Below are positions 16,534-25,620 of a DNA stretch of 64,000 nt, in pieces. Both the position numbers and the translations under genes were made by a program. Positions within the stretch are counted from its first letter, which is position 1, and each line of letters starts with the position of its first letter. This DNA comes from Pseudorhodoferax sp032153935. Its GTDB lineage: Bacteria > Pseudomonadota > Gammaproteobacteria > Burkholderiales > Burkholderiaceae_C. Where the stretch lies: positions 3,844,001 through 3,908,000 of the forward strand of contig NZ_CAXUQL020000001.1 in assembly GCF_964253035.1 (NCBI RefSeq), written 5' to 3'. The notes under the pieces were generated by a model. The model was not told the DNA's origin. It saw only the letters and a program-made list of their open reading frames with translations, and searched no databases.

Positions 16534-16721
16534 GTTCTGGTGCTATGTCAGTTGTCCACGGTGCTTCGCGCCAAACCGGCTCGCAAGCAGCGGTTCGAGA
16601 GGCCGCGGAGCAGGCCATGCCAGCAGACGCCGCGCAACGGGCTCTGCCCGGGCGCTGGCGGCGCCCCTGGAGGGGGATGGAATGGCTACACGAAGTGAGC
16701 CATTCAAACGGGGTGGTTCCA

Positions 16722-17675
16722 TTAATCGAGCTGGATGCCCGTGGCCGCGACCTGCGCGGTCCAGCGGGCCTGGTCTTGCTGCAACAGCCGGGCGAGGCTG
16801 GCGCCATCCTCGTAGCGCGGGATCACTTCCAACCGCTTGGCAGCGGCCTGCAGCTCGGGCGTCTGCATCACGCGCTTGAGCTGCGCGCTGACTCCCGCGA
16901 GGGTGGGCGGCGCCAGCTTCGCCGGTGCGAACAACCCGTACCACTCGACCAGCTCCAGCGCGGGCAGGCGCGATTCGGTGAAGGTCGGCACGTCGGGCAG
17001 CGTCGCCAGCCGCGTGGGGTTGCTCACGGCCAGGATGCGGATGCGGCCGGCGCGGTGGTACTCCAGCATCGTGGTGACCGGGTTGACGGTGGAGGCCACC
17101 TGTCCGCCCATCAGGTCCTGCAGGCCCGGTGCCACGCCGCGGTAGGGCACGTGCACGAGCGGCGCGCCGATCTCGCGGCCCAGCATCACGCCCAGGAAGT
17201 GCGGCGCGCTGCCGGGGCCTGGCGTGGCGTAGCTGGCCTTCTCGGGATTCGCCCTGGCCCAGGCGATGTACGCCGCCAGGCTGGTGATCGGCGAATTGCC
17301 GTTCACGGCCAGCGCGAACGCGTGGTCGCACACGCAGGCGACCGGCGCGAAGTCGCGCAACGCGTCGAACGGTGGCTTTTTGTAGAGCAGTGGCACCAGC
17401 GTCAGCACGGAGGAGGGCGTCAGCAGCAGGCTGCTGCCGTCCGGCACCGCCTGGCGCACGGCCTCGGCGGCAAGCTGCCCCGAGGCGCCTGACTTGTTGT
17501 CGACGACATAGCTGATGGCGGCATCGGCCAGCAACGGTGCGAGCGCGCGCGCCAGGCTGTCGGCCGTGCCACCGGCCGGGAAGCCGACGACGAGCTTGCG
17601 CACGGCCGGCGTGCCTTGCGCCCAGGCCGGGACGGCCAGGGCAGCGCCGGTGGCGAGGAAAGTGCGGCGGTCCAT
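16722..17675 (-). CDS. Bug/TctC-family tripartite tricarboxylate transporter substrate-binding protein
   Basis: A 317-residue periplasmic receptor of the Bug family, very abundant in Burkholderiales. It has a signal peptide (FLATGAALAVPAWAQG). The mature start is RKLVVGFPAGGTADSLARALA, followed by NKSGASGQLAAEAVRQA and, near residue 165, HVPYRGVAPGLQDLMGGQV, both typical. Bug proteins bind carboxylated compounds. No TctA/TctB membrane subunits are encoded here. It is encoded 3 bp after the aromatic hydroxylase on the same strand, so the ligand may be that enzyme's aromatic acid substrate. Confidence 0.93.
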   Translation of the reverse strand: MDRRTFLATGAALAVPAWAQGTPAVRKLVVGFPAGGTADSLARALAPLLADAAISYVVDNKSGASGQLAAEAVRQAVPDGSSLLLTPSSVLTLVPLLYKKPPFDALRDFAPVACVCDHAFALAVNGNSPITSLAAYIAWARANPEKASYATPGPGSAPHFLGVMLGREIGAPLVHVPYRGVAPGLQDLMGGQVASTVNPVTTMLEYHRAGRIRILAVSNPTRLATLPDVPTFTESRLPALELVEWYGLFAPAKLAPPTLAGVSAQLKRVMQTPELQAAAKRLEVIPRYEDGASLARLLQQDQARWTAQVAATGIQLD

Positions 17676-17678
17676 GGC

Positions 17679-19280
17679 TTATCCCAACGATGCGGTTGCC
17701 CGCGCAACACCCAGGGCCTCACAGGCACGGGCCAGCATGGCCCCGATCTGCGCGGGGCTCTCTGCCACGCCGAAGACGACGTGGTCGGGCCGCACCAGCG
17801 CGGCAGTGCAGCCGTGCTGCGCGAACCAGCCGGCCAGCACGCCGTCCTGCTCGGTGAAGGCCTGCGCGCCAGCGGCTTGCGTCAGGCCGTCCAGATGCAC
17901 AGCCTGCGCCTGCAGGCTGGCCAGTGACTCGGCCCACTGGTCAAGCTGCGCGGCCAGCGGCGCATCGCGCAGCACCAGCAGGAAGCCGTTCGGCACCAGG
18001 TCGTCCAGCATGCGTGCTGGGGCCTCGCTGTGCGCGCGCACCACCGGCTGCGGGAACGGCGTGCCCGCAGGCGCCGTGTCGCTGTCGATCAGGCCGTGGT
18101 GGATGCCCGGCAGCAGGCTCTGGCGCAGCTGCATGCGGACCTGGCCGCCCTGAACCGCGCGCAACTGGCGGTCGCGCTCCGCGGCCTTGGCCGGGTCGCG
18201 CTCGCAGATGATCTGGCCCAGGCGCTTGACGGTGGCCGTGACGTCCTGCACCTGCGGTCCGCGTTCGTCGCCGTAGCTGTCGAGCAGGCTGTCGGGCGCG
18301 CGGCCGGTCAGCACCCAGTCCAGCTTCCAGGCCAGGTTGGTCGCGTCGCGCAAACCCTGACACATGCCCTGCGCCAGGAAGGGCGGCATCTGGTGCGCGC
18401 TGTCGCCGGCCAGCAGCACCGGCCCCTTGCGCCACTGCTCCAGCACGACGGCGTGGAAGCGGTAGGTGGCGGCGCGCCAGATGCTCGCCTCGCCGGGCGC
18501 GACCCAGGGCGCCAGCAGCTGCCAGATGGCCTGCTGCGGCATCTCGCGCTGCTCGGCCTCGTGCGGCAGCAGCAGGAACTCCCAGCGGCGGTGGTTGCCG
18601 GGCCCGACGACATAGGTGCAGGGCCGCGCCGGATTGCAGTACTGGATGTTGGTGGCCGGCAGCTGCGCGAGCTTGGACTCCGCGATGCGCATGTCCACCA
18701 CGATCCAGGGCTCGTCGAACTCCAGGCTGCGCAGCTGCAGGCCCAGGCGCTTGCGCGTGGGGCTGGTGCCACCGTCGCAGGCGACGACGTAACGCGCATG
18801 CACCTCCTGCGGCACGCCGTCCCGCCCGGCCACCGCCAGCACCGCGCCGCCCTCGGCCTCGCGCAGCCCGGTGACCTCGCTGCCCAGGTGCACCTGCACG
18901 TTGGGCATGGCCTGCACGGCCGCGCGCAGCGTCGCCTCCAGCGCCGGCTGGTTGAAGGTGTACGAGGGCGCCCAGGCCAGCGGCCAGGGTGCAGGCCCCA
19001 TGTCGAAGTGCTGGATGGGTTCGCCGTCCTGGCCCTGGTAGAGGGTGGGGCGGTAGCGCATGGTGTGCGGCGCAAGAAGGTCGGCGATGCCGATCTCCTG
19101 GAAGGTGCGCATGGCCTCGTGGTCCAGCGCGAAGGCGCGCGGCAGCGGGTAGACCGTCTCGGATTTGTCGAACACCACGACGCGCCGGCCGCGGCGGCCG
19201 AGCAGCGCGGCCAGCGCGGCGCCGACCGGGCCGAAGCCGACGATGGCGACGTCGAACGACGCAGGTTTGGTTGGGGACAT
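17679..19280 (-). CDS. FAD-dependent aromatic hydroxylase, 3-(3-hydroxyphenyl)propionate hydroxylase-like
   Basis: A 533-residue flavoprotein monooxygenase close to MhpA in architecture. It has an N-terminal FAD-binding GFGPVGAALAALLGRRG (near residue 15), VACDGGTSPTRKRLGL (near 170), and the second FAD motif LAGDSAHQMPPFLAQGMCQG (near 290). A C-terminal thioredoxin-like domain is expected after residue 400. Start 19280 places the dinucleotide-binding strand at the usual distance. It would hydroxylate a phenolic acid with NAD(P)H and O2. It is divergent from the dehydrogenase/Liv operon, with which it probably shares control. The exact substrate is not assignable. Confidence 0.87.
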   Translation of the reverse strand: MSPTKPASFDVAIVGFGPVGAALAALLGRRGRRVVVFDKSETVYPLPRAFALDHEAMRTFQEIGIADLLAPHTMRYRPTLYQGQDGEPIQHFDMGPAPWPLAWAPSYTFNQPALEATLRAAVQAMPNVQVHLGSEVTGLREAEGGAVLAVAGRDGVPQEVHARYVVACDGGTSPTRKRLGLQLRSLEFDEPWIVVDMRIAESKLAQLPATNIQYCNPARPCTYVVGPGNHRRWEFLLLPHEAEQREMPQQAIWQLLAPWVAPGEASIWRAATYRFHAVVLEQWRKGPVLLAGDSAHQMPPFLAQGMCQGLRDATNLAWKLDWVLTGRAPDSLLDSYGDERGPQVQDVTATVKRLGQIICERDPAKAAERDRQLRAVQGGQVRMQLRQSLLPGIHHGLIDSDTAPAGTPFPQPVVRAHSEAPARMLDDLVPNGFLLVLRDAPLAAQLDQWAESLASLQAQAVHLDGLTQAAGAQAFTEQDGVLAGWFAQHGCTAALVRPDHVVFGVAESPAQIGAMLARACEALGVARATASLG

Positions 19281-19309
19281 GGAAGCCTGAGGTTGTGCGG
19301 GAATGCGCA

Positions 19310-19328
19310 AATTGTGCATAAAACAATT
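19310..19328. promoter_or_regulatory. Inverted-repeat operator in the divergent hydroxylase/dehydrogenase promoter
   Basis: AATTGT and ACAATT form a perfect 6-bp inverted repeat around a 7-base spacer (GCATAAA), 30 bp upstream of the hydroxylase start. The segment TTGTGCATAAAA matches 11 of 12 bases of TTATGCATAAAA at the start of the GntR regulator gene (25621). A partly matching second site (ATGCACAAAAATTC) lies at 19382-19395, before the dehydrogenase gene. Together they suggest one regulator for both promoters. Confidence 0.5.
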
Positions 19329-19422
19329 CTTTCTGCACCAAGGGTTGTCCCCGATGGCAGTCGCTCTCGCGTCGAAATTTAATGCACAAAAATTCTTTTA
19401 CGCATTTTTCAAAGGAGACGAC

Positions 19423-20532
19423 ATGGCAATGATGAAAGCGGCCCGCCTGCACAAGGTGGGTGCCCCGATGGAGATCGAACAGCTGCCCATTCCGCTGCCG
19501 GGCGACAACGACGTGCAGGTGCGGGTGCATGCCTGCGGCATCGTGCCCAACCTGGGCAACATCCTGGCGAACTGGACCACCTGGTTCCCCGAGCTGCCGC
19601 TGCCGCCGCTGCCGGCCATCTTCGGCCTGGACCCGGCCGGCGAGGTCACGGCCGTGGGCTCGCACGTGCACGCCTGGAAGCCGGGCGACCGCGTGTACGT
19701 GAACCCCGGCCTGTACTGCGGCGGCTGCCGCGCCTGCCGCAATGGCGACCTGATCAACTGCACGCACTACGCGTTCAGCGGCTACTTCGGCTTCTCGCAG
19801 AACGCGCTCAAGCTGTTCAAGAACTACCCCTACGGCGGCCTGGGCCAGTACATGATCGCGCCGCAGTACGCGCTGGTGAAGCTGCCCGACAACGTGAGCT
19901 TCAACCAGGCCGCGCGCTTCGGCTACCTGGGCACCATGTATTCGGCCATGCGCAAGGCCAAGGTCGGCCCGGGCCGCAGCGTGCTGATCAACGGCATCAG
20001 CGGCACGCTGGGCATCGGCGGCGCGCTGTTCGGCCTGGCCATGGGCGCCACGCGCATCCTGGGCACGGGGCGCAACAAGGAACTGCTGGAGCGCGTCAAG
20101 GCGCTGGCGCCGGACCGCATCGAGGTCTTCTCCAACGCCGACGGCGGCGCCATCGACACCTGGGCCAAATCGGTCACCGACGGCCTGGGCGTGGACACCT
20201 TCATCGACGCGCTGGGCCCGGGCGCGCCGCACGAATCGCTGCAGCAGGGCGTGCGTGCGCTCAAGCGCGGCGGCGCGGCCTGGAACATCGGCGCCATCAT
20301 GGGCATGGTGGGCATGGACCTGCACACCATGATGGACGACCAGCAGAGCATCAGCGGCTCGGCCTGGTTCACCGCCGGCGAAGGGCAGGACATGGCCGAC
20401 ATGGCCGCGGCCGGCACGCTGGACCTGTCGGTGTTCGAGCAGGTCTGCTATCCGCTGGACCGGGTGAACGAGGCGATCTCGGGCATCGCGGGCCGCAACG
20501 GCGGCTTCAGCAACTTTGTCATCAACCCCTGA
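19423..20532 (+). CDS. MDR (zinc-type) alcohol dehydrogenase-like protein lacking catalytic zinc ligands
   Basis: A 369-residue medium-chain dehydrogenase/reductase. The cysteine-rich structural-zinc loop is present (GLYCGGCRACRNGDLINC, near residue 100), as is a Rossmann segment (NGISGTLGIGGALFGLAMGA, near 185). The usual catalytic zinc Cys (in GVCHTD of classical members) is replaced within ACGIVPNLGN. The GHE histidine position reads GLDPAGEV. The active site is therefore atypical, and the enzyme may be a zinc-free reductase. AAAGGAGA lies just before the ATG. It begins the operon with the cupin and Liv genes. Confidence 0.85.
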   Translation: MAMMKAARLHKVGAPMEIEQLPIPLPGDNDVQVRVHACGIVPNLGNILANWTTWFPELPLPPLPAIFGLDPAGEVTAVGSHVHAWKPGDRVYVNPGLYCGGCRACRNGDLINCTHYAFSGYFGFSQNALKLFKNYPYGGLGQYMIAPQYALVKLPDNVSFNQAARFGYLGTMYSAMRKAKVGPGRSVLINGISGTLGIGGALFGLAMGATRILGTGRNKELLERVKALAPDRIEVFSNADGGAIDTWAKSVTDGLGVDTFIDALGPGAPHESLQQGVRALKRGGAAWNIGAIMGMVGMDLHTMMDDQQSISGSAWFTAGEGQDMADMAAAGTLDLSVFEQVCYPLDRVNEAISGIAGRNGGFSNFVINP

Positions 20533-20540
20533 GGTCCGCC

Positions 20541-21086
20541 ATGCAGATCAGACGTGTCGTCGTCGGCACCGGTGCCGATGGCAAATCCCGTGTGCTCACG
20601 GATGCCGTGGCGCCCCGCCGCGCCGAGTTCACCACGGTGCCGGGCTTCGTGGCATCCCTGCTGTGGTCCACGGGCGCGGCCGAGACGGTGGCGCGCGGCG
20701 CCGCCATCACCGACCGCACGCCGCAGGTGGGCTTCGTGCCCGCGCCGGGAGAGTCGCGGCTGATGATCGTCACGTTCCCGCCCGACGCGGTGATGATGCG
20801 CGCCGATTTCGATGGCGCCGCCTTCGGTGCCGAGTTCGGCCGGCTGGTGCCGGGCCTGGCCGAGACCTTCGAGCCCGACCACCCCGGCATGCACACCACC
20901 GACAGCATCGACTACGACATCGTGCTGGAAGGCGAGATCACGCTGGAGCTGGACGACGGCCAGCAGGTGCTGCTGCGCCAGCACGAGGTGGCGGTGCAGC
21001 ACGGCAACCGCCACGCCTGGCGCAACCTGGGCGACCGGCCGGCCACGATGCTGTTCGTGCTGATGGGCGCACGCCGACAAGGCTGA
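20541..21086 (+). CDS. Cupin-domain protein
   Basis: A 181-residue protein with a C-terminal cupin barrel. Motif 1 is partly recognisable in DYDIVLEGEITLELDDG and VLLRQHEVAVQHGNRHAWRN (near residues 130-165), giving Glu/His ligand candidates for a metal. The N-terminal half has extra strands, with VGFVPAPGESRLMIVTFPP. Such short cupins are common in aromatic and sugar-acid catabolic operons as isomerases, dioxygenases or sensors. It follows the dehydrogenase by 8 bp. The reaction is unknown. Confidence 0.82.
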   Translation: MQIRRVVVGTGADGKSRVLTDAVAPRRAEFTTVPGFVASLLWSTGAAETVARGAAITDRTPQVGFVPAPGESRLMIVTFPPDAVMMRADFDGAAFGAEFGRLVPGLAETFEPDHPGMHTTDSIDYDIVLEGEITLELDDGQQVLLRQHEVAVQHGNRHAWRNLGDRPATMLFVLMGARRQG

Positions 21087-21147
21087 GCGCCCCCACAGGC
21101 GGCGCGCGCCGCGCCGCCTGTTTCCACCATCGACGAGGAGACAAGAC

Positions 21148-22368
21148 ATGACTGCACAAGCAAGCCGTCGCGCCATCGTGCGCGCGCTCGGAGGCGCGGC
21201 CCTGGCCGCCACGGTTCCCGCATCCCTGGTGCGGGCGCAGGCCGGCGAGAAGATCAGGATCGGCTGGGCCATCTCGAAGACCGGCCCCTTCGCCGGCGGC
21301 GCCGCCTCGGCCCAACTGCCCAACTACCGGCTCTGGGTGGACGACGTGAACAAGGCCGGCGGCATCGGCGTCGGCGGCAGCAAGCGCTTGCTGGAGGTGG
21401 TGGAGTACGACGACCGCAGCCAGCCCGAGGAGGCCGTGCGCGCCATCGAGCGCCTCGTGAATCAGGACAAGGTCGACTTCGTGCTGCCGCCCTGGGGCAC
21501 GGGCATGAACCTGGCCGTGGCGCCCGCCATCCACAAGGGCGGCTTCCCGATGATCATGCCCACCTGCATCACCGACCAGATGCCGCAGCTGGTCAAGCGC
21601 TGGAACAACATGTTCTCGCTGCTGGGCACGCCGTCGAACTACTCCGACGCCATCGTCGCGCTGCTCACGCAGATGCGCAGCGACGGCAAGATCGGCAACA
21701 AGGTGGCCATGGTCAACGTGACCGACCAGGGCGGGCTGGAGCTGGCGGCTGCCGCGCGCAAGTCGCTCAAGGCGGCCAAGTTCGACATCGTGGTCGACAG
21801 CAGCTACCCGATCTCCACCCAGGACATGACGCCGCTGATCGCCGACGCCCAGCGCGCCAACCCCGACGCGTTCCTGGCCTTCAGCTACCCGCCCGACACG
21901 CTGGGTCTGACCGAGGCCGCACGCGTGCGCGGCTTCAACCCGAAGCTGTTCTACGTGGGCGTGGGCAGCGCACTGCCGCTGTACGCCAACAAGTTCGGCG
22001 CCAACGCCGAGGGCGTGATGGGGCCGGGCGGCTGGAACCCGAACTCGGACGCCATCAAGGCCTACATCGGCCGGCACCAGGCGCTGATCGGCCAGCCGCC
22101 CGAGCAATGGGTCAGCGTGCTGTGCTATTCGGGCCTGCAGGCGCTGGCCCAGGCCATCGAGAAGGTCGGCAAGCTCGACCGCGCGGCCATCATCGCGGCG
22201 CTGGGCTCCAGCACCTTCGACACCGTGGCCGGGCCGCTCAAGTTCGACAACCACATCCTGGCCGGCGGTTGGACGGTGGGCCAGTGGCAGGGCGGCACGT
22301 TCGCGGCCATCGCGCCCAGGCAGGCCGGCGCCAGGGAGCCCGTCGCCAAGCCCGCCTGGAAGGTCTGA
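21148..22368 (+). CDS. Branched-chain-amino-acid-type ABC transporter, substrate-binding protein
   Basis: A 406-residue periplasmic binding protein (LivK/HAAT type). It has a Tat-like leader (SRRAIVRALGG) with cleavage after VRAQ. The mature protein begins IRIGWAISKTGPFAGGAASA, a typical start for aromatic-acid or amide-binding members, and contains LVNQDKVDFVLPPWGTGMN near residue 110. It is encoded directly upstream of two permeases and two ATPases. Given the hydroxylase and dehydrogenase next to it, an aromatic or hydroxylated acid is a likelier ligand than an amino acid; this is inference. Confidence 0.9.
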   Translation: MTAQASRRAIVRALGGAALAATVPASLVRAQAGEKIRIGWAISKTGPFAGGAASAQLPNYRLWVDDVNKAGGIGVGGSKRLLEVVEYDDRSQPEEAVRAIERLVNQDKVDFVLPPWGTGMNLAVAPAIHKGGFPMIMPTCITDQMPQLVKRWNNMFSLLGTPSNYSDAIVALLTQMRSDGKIGNKVAMVNVTDQGGLELAAAARKSLKAAKFDIVVDSSYPISTQDMTPLIADAQRANPDAFLAFSYPPDTLGLTEAARVRGFNPKLFYVGVGSALPLYANKFGANAEGVMGPGGWNPNSDAIKAYIGRHQALIGQPPEQWVSVLCYSGLQALAQAIEKVGKLDRAAIIAALGSSTFDTVAGPLKFDNHILAGGWTVGQWQGGTFAAIAPRQAGAREPVAKPAWKV

Positions 22369-23244
22369 ATGCGGCTCGTCGACGCACTGATCTTCGGGCT
22401 GACGCTGGGCGGCACCTACGCGCTGATCGCGCTGGGCCTGAACCTGCAGTACGGCGTGGCGCGTATCCTGAATCTCGCCTACGGCGAGATGCTGATCGCC
22501 GCGGCGCTGGGCGCGCTTGTGCTGTTCACGCAGACCGGCGTCTCGCCGCTGCTGGCGCTGGTGCTGCTGGTGCCGGTGGCGGGCTTCACGGGCGCGCTGC
22601 TGTACCGGGTGGCGCTGCAGCCGCTGGTGCGGCGCGCGCGCAGCCGCGAGGCGCTGGAGGCCGACAGCATCCTGTCGACCTTCGGCCTGCTGTTCGTGCT
22701 GCAGGGCCTGATGCTGGCCGGCTTCGGCGGGAACTACCTGAGCTACTCCTACCTGGCGGTGCCGGTCGATGTGCTGGGCACCACGGTCTCGGCCAACCGC
22801 CTGCTGGCGCTGGTGGTGGCGCTGGTGCTGGGCGGCGGGCTGTTCCTGCTGCTCACGCGCACCCGCATCGGCACGGCGCTGCGCGCGGTGGCGGTGGCGC
22901 CGGAGTCCGCGCCGCTGGTCGCCATCGACGTGGCGAAGATCGCGATGCTGGCCTTCGCGCTAGGCACCGCGCTGGTGGCCGTGGCAGGCGTGCTGGTCAG
23001 CATGTTCTCGACCTTCAGCGCCACCATGGGCGTGCTGTTCACGATGAAGGCACTGATCGTGGTGATGATGGGCGGCGTGGGCAACTTCGTCGGCTGCGTG
23101 CTGGCGGCGCTGCTGCTGGGGCTGAGCGAGAGCCTGGTCTCCACCTATGTGGACCCGGGCCTCACGCTGGCGGCGAACTACGCGATCTTTTTGTTCGTGC
23201 TGGTGTTCCGGCCCGCGGGGCTGTTCGGAAAGGGCCGGCGATGA
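22369..23244 (+). CDS. Branched-chain-type ABC transporter permease, LivH-like
   Basis: A 291-residue inner-membrane permease with about eight helices. It opens LVDALIFGLTLGGTYALIALG, then NLQYGVARILNLAYGEMLI, a hallmark of LivH. Late in the protein, FTMKALIVVMMGGVGNFVGC is the conserved loop that contacts the ATPase. The start codon follows the binding-protein stop directly, and its stop overlaps the next gene as ATGA. The operon order binding protein, LivH, LivM, LivG, LivF is standard. Confidence 0.94.
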   Translation: MRLVDALIFGLTLGGTYALIALGLNLQYGVARILNLAYGEMLIAAALGALVLFTQTGVSPLLALVLLVPVAGFTGALLYRVALQPLVRRARSREALEADSILSTFGLLFVLQGLMLAGFGGNYLSYSYLAVPVDVLGTTVSANRLLALVVALVLGGGLFLLLTRTRIGTALRAVAVAPESAPLVAIDVAKIAMLAFALGTALVAVAGVLVSMFSTFSATMGVLFTMKALIVVMMGGVGNFVGCVLAALLLGLSESLVSTYVDPGLTLAANYAIFLFVLVFRPAGLFGKGRR

Positions 23245-24158
23245 GCAAGAAGACCAAGCTGTTCTACGCGGCGTCGCTGGTCGCCTTCGTCGCCCTGGCG
23301 TTCGCGCCGCATGGGGGCAACGACTACACGACCTCGCTGCTGATCAACCTGCTGCTGTATGCCAACCTGGCCACGGCCTGGGGCATCTTCTGCGGCACCA
23401 CGCGCTTCATCTCGCTGGCGACCGTGGCCTTCTTCGGCGTGGGCTGCTACAGCGTGGCCGTGCTGTCCGAGCACCTGCCCTGGCCGGCGGTGCTGGCGGT
23501 GGCCGCGCTGCTGGGCGGCGTGCTGGCGCTGGCCATCGGCATCTGCACCTTGCGCCTCTCGGGCATGTACTTCGTGGTGTTCAGCTTCGGCATGGCCGAG
23601 ATGATCCGCCAGCTGGTGACCTGGTACGAATCGAAGATCGCCGGTTCGGTCGGGCGCTACGTGTTCCTGGAGATCACGGCCGCGCAGATCTACTGGCAGC
23701 TGCTGGGCCTGCTGGCGCTGCTGTGGGTGCTGGGCGCCTGGCTGGCGCGCTCGCGCCTGGGCTTCGCGCTGCGGCTGATCGGCGAGGACGAGACGGCTGC
23801 GCGCAGCTGCGGCATCCACACCGTGGGCGTGCGGCTGGCGGTGCTCACCGTCACGGCCATGTTCATGGCGCTGGCCGGCGCCATCGTGGCGCCGCGCTGG
23901 ACCTACATCGAGCCGTCCATCGCGTTCAACGCGCTGGTGTCGTTCCAGGTGGTGGTGATGGCGCTGCTGGGCGGGGTGGCGGCCTTCTACGGCCCCATCC
24001 TGGGCGTGGTGCCGCTGGTGCTGGCGTTCGAGGCGCTGACCAAGTACTTCCCGGACCACTTCAGCATCGTGCTGGGCGCCATCTTCCTGGTGATCGTCTA
24101 TGTGCTGCCGCGCGGCCTGCTGGGCGCGGGCCAACGCCTGTTCCGGAGACGCGCATGA
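23241..24158 (+). CDS. Branched-chain-type ABC transporter permease, LivM-like
   Basis: A 305-residue permease with about ten hydrophobic helices (LLINLLLYANLATAWGIFCG near residue 33). It has the LivM-type motif FVVFSFGMAEMIRQL near 112, and the cytoplasmic loop RLIGEDETAARSCGIHTVGVRL near 180, which contacts the ATPase. It pairs with the preceding LivH-like protein. Both ends overlap neighbours by 4 bp (ATGA), implying tight coupling. Confidence 0.93.
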   Translation: MSKKTKLFYAASLVAFVALAFAPHGGNDYTTSLLINLLLYANLATAWGIFCGTTRFISLATVAFFGVGCYSVAVLSEHLPWPAVLAVAALLGGVLALAIGICTLRLSGMYFVVFSFGMAEMIRQLVTWYESKIAGSVGRYVFLEITAAQIYWQLLGLLALLWVLGAWLARSRLGFALRLIGEDETAARSCGIHTVGVRLAVLTVTAMFMALAGAIVAPRWTYIEPSIAFNALVSFQVVVMALLGGVAAFYGPILGVVPLVLAFEALTKYFPDHFSIVLGAIFLVIVYVLPRGLLGAGQRLFRRRA

Positions 24159-24889
24159 CCGCAGAACCCTTGCTCGAAGTCGCCGACCTGTCGCGCCGCT
24201 TCGGTGGGCTCAAGGCCGTGGACGGCCTGTCGCTGCAGGTCGGCCGGGGCGAGATCGTCGGCCTGCTCGGACCCAACGGCTCGGGCAAGACCACGGCGCT
24301 GAACCTGATCAGCGGCGCGCTGGCGCCCGACCGCGGATCGGTGAAGCTGGGCGGCCAGGAGACCGCGGGCGCGCCCAGCCACCGCGTGGCGCGCCTGGGC
24401 ATCGCGCGCACCTTCCAGCTGGTGCGGCTGTTCCAGACCATGACGGTGCTGGAGAACGTGGTGGCCGGCATGGCGTTCACGCATGAACCCCGCTTCGGCG
24501 CGGCGGCTGCAGCGGACGCGCTCGCGCTGCTGGAGAAGGTGGGCCTGGCCGACCGCGCGGCGCAGCCCGCCGCCGACCTGACCTACATCGACCAGAAGCG
24601 CCTGGAGCTGGCCCGCTGCCTGGCCAGCCGCCCGCGCGTGCTGCTGCTGGACGAATGGCTGGCGGGCCTGAACCCCACCGAGCTGCAGCTGGCCATCGGC
24701 CTGGTGCGCTCGCTCAAGGACGAGGGTGTCTCCATCCTCATGGTCGAACATGTGCTCGAAGCCGTGCGCTCGCTGTGCGACCACTGCGTGGTGATGAACG
24801 CGGGCCAGCGCATCGCCGCCGGCACAGCCGCCGCCGTGCTGGCCGACCCAGAGGTCGTGCGCGCCTACCTGGGAAACGAACATGCTTGA
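24155..24889 (+). CDS. Branched-chain-type ABC transporter ATP-binding protein, LivG-like
   Basis: A 244-residue ATPase. Walker A is GPNGSGKTT (near residue 36). Walker B is VLLLDEWLAGLNPTE (near 160), with W where most members have P or a small residue. The signature region reads LTYIDQKRLELARCLA, so the canonical LSGGQ is replaced by a variant seen in some LivG subfamilies. The switch His lies in MVEHVLEAV. The insertion around RTFQLVRLFQTMTVLENV (near 82) is typical of LivG. It overlaps LivM by 4 bp and LivF by 8 bp. Confidence 0.92.
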   Translation: MTAEPLLEVADLSRRFGGLKAVDGLSLQVGRGEIVGLLGPNGSGKTTALNLISGALAPDRGSVKLGGQETAGAPSHRVARLGIARTFQLVRLFQTMTVLENVVAGMAFTHEPRFGAAAAADALALLEKVGLADRAAQPAADLTYIDQKRLELARCLASRPRVLLLDEWLAGLNPTELQLAIGLVRSLKDEGVSILMVEHVLEAVRSLCDHCVVMNAGQRIAAGTAAAVLADPEVVRAYLGNEHA

Positions 24890-25586
24890 GGTGCAGCAAC
24901 TCAGCGCGCACTACGGCCAGCACCAGGCGCTGCACGGCGTGGACCTGCAGGTGGAGGCCGGCGAGGTGGTCAGCGTGCTCGGCGCGAACGGCGCCGGCAA
25001 GTCCACGCTGCTCAAGTGCATCGCCGGCCTCATGGCCAGCCGCAGCGCAGGCCTGTCGCTGGCTGGCAAGCCCGTCTGCGGCCTGAAGCCCGACCAGCGC
25101 GTGGAGGCCGGCATCGCGCTGGTGCCCGAGGGGCGCGGCGTGTTCGGCGAGCTGACGGTGCAGGAGAACCTGTTCCTGGGCGCCTACCCGCGGCGGGCCC
25201 GCGCCGGCGAGCAACGCAACCTGGCGCGCGTGCTGGAGCTGTTCCCGCGCCTGCGCGAGCGGCTGCCGCAGAGCGTGCGCACCATGAGCGGCGGCGAGCA
25301 GCAGATGGTGGCGATCGGCCGCGCGCTGATGTCCAGCCCCGAGGTGCTGCTGCTGGACGAGCCTTCGCTGGGCCTGTCGCCGCTGATGGTGTCCGAGCTG
25401 TTCAAGTCGCTCGAACGCGTGCGCGATGCCAAGGTGGCCGTGCTGCTCGTGGAGCAGAACGCCAGGCGCAGCCTGCAGCTCTCGTCGCGCGGCTACCTGC
25501 TGGAGCAGGGCCGCGTGGTCGGCACCGACAGCGCGGCCGCGCTGCTGGCCAGCGCGGCGGTGCAGCGGGCCTACCTGGGCGCGTGA
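24882..25586 (+). CDS. Branched-chain-type ABC transporter ATP-binding protein, LivF-like
   Basis: A 234-residue ATPase completing the Liv-type transporter. Walker A is GANGAGKST (near residue 35), the Q-loop region is ALVPEGRGVFGELTVQENL (near 82), the signature is MSGGEQQMVAIGRAL (near 135), Walker B is VLLLDEPSLGLSP and the switch region is LLVEQNARRSL. VPEGRGVFGELTVQENL is typical of LivF. The gene overlaps LivG by 8 bp and is the last gene of the operon. The regulator gene follows after 36 bp. Confidence 0.94.
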   Translation: MLEVQQLSAHYGQHQALHGVDLQVEAGEVVSVLGANGAGKSTLLKCIAGLMASRSAGLSLAGKPVCGLKPDQRVEAGIALVPEGRGVFGELTVQENLFLGAYPRRARAGEQRNLARVLELFPRLRERLPQSVRTMSGGEQQMVAIGRALMSSPEVLLLDEPSLGLSPLMVSELFKSLERVRDAKVAVLLVEQNARRSLQLSSRGYLLEQGRVVGTDSAAALLASAAVQRAYLGA

Positions 25587-25620
25587 AGCCGGCCGCAAGA
25601 CTCTCTCCATCAGGAAGTCT

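Noticed and set aside
16534..16721. Small RNA or riboswitch in the gap between the NTF2-like and Bug genes
   Set aside because: Only short GC-rich inverted repeats (for example AATGGCT...AGCCATT at 16681-16704) are seen; no known riboswitch core is recognised.
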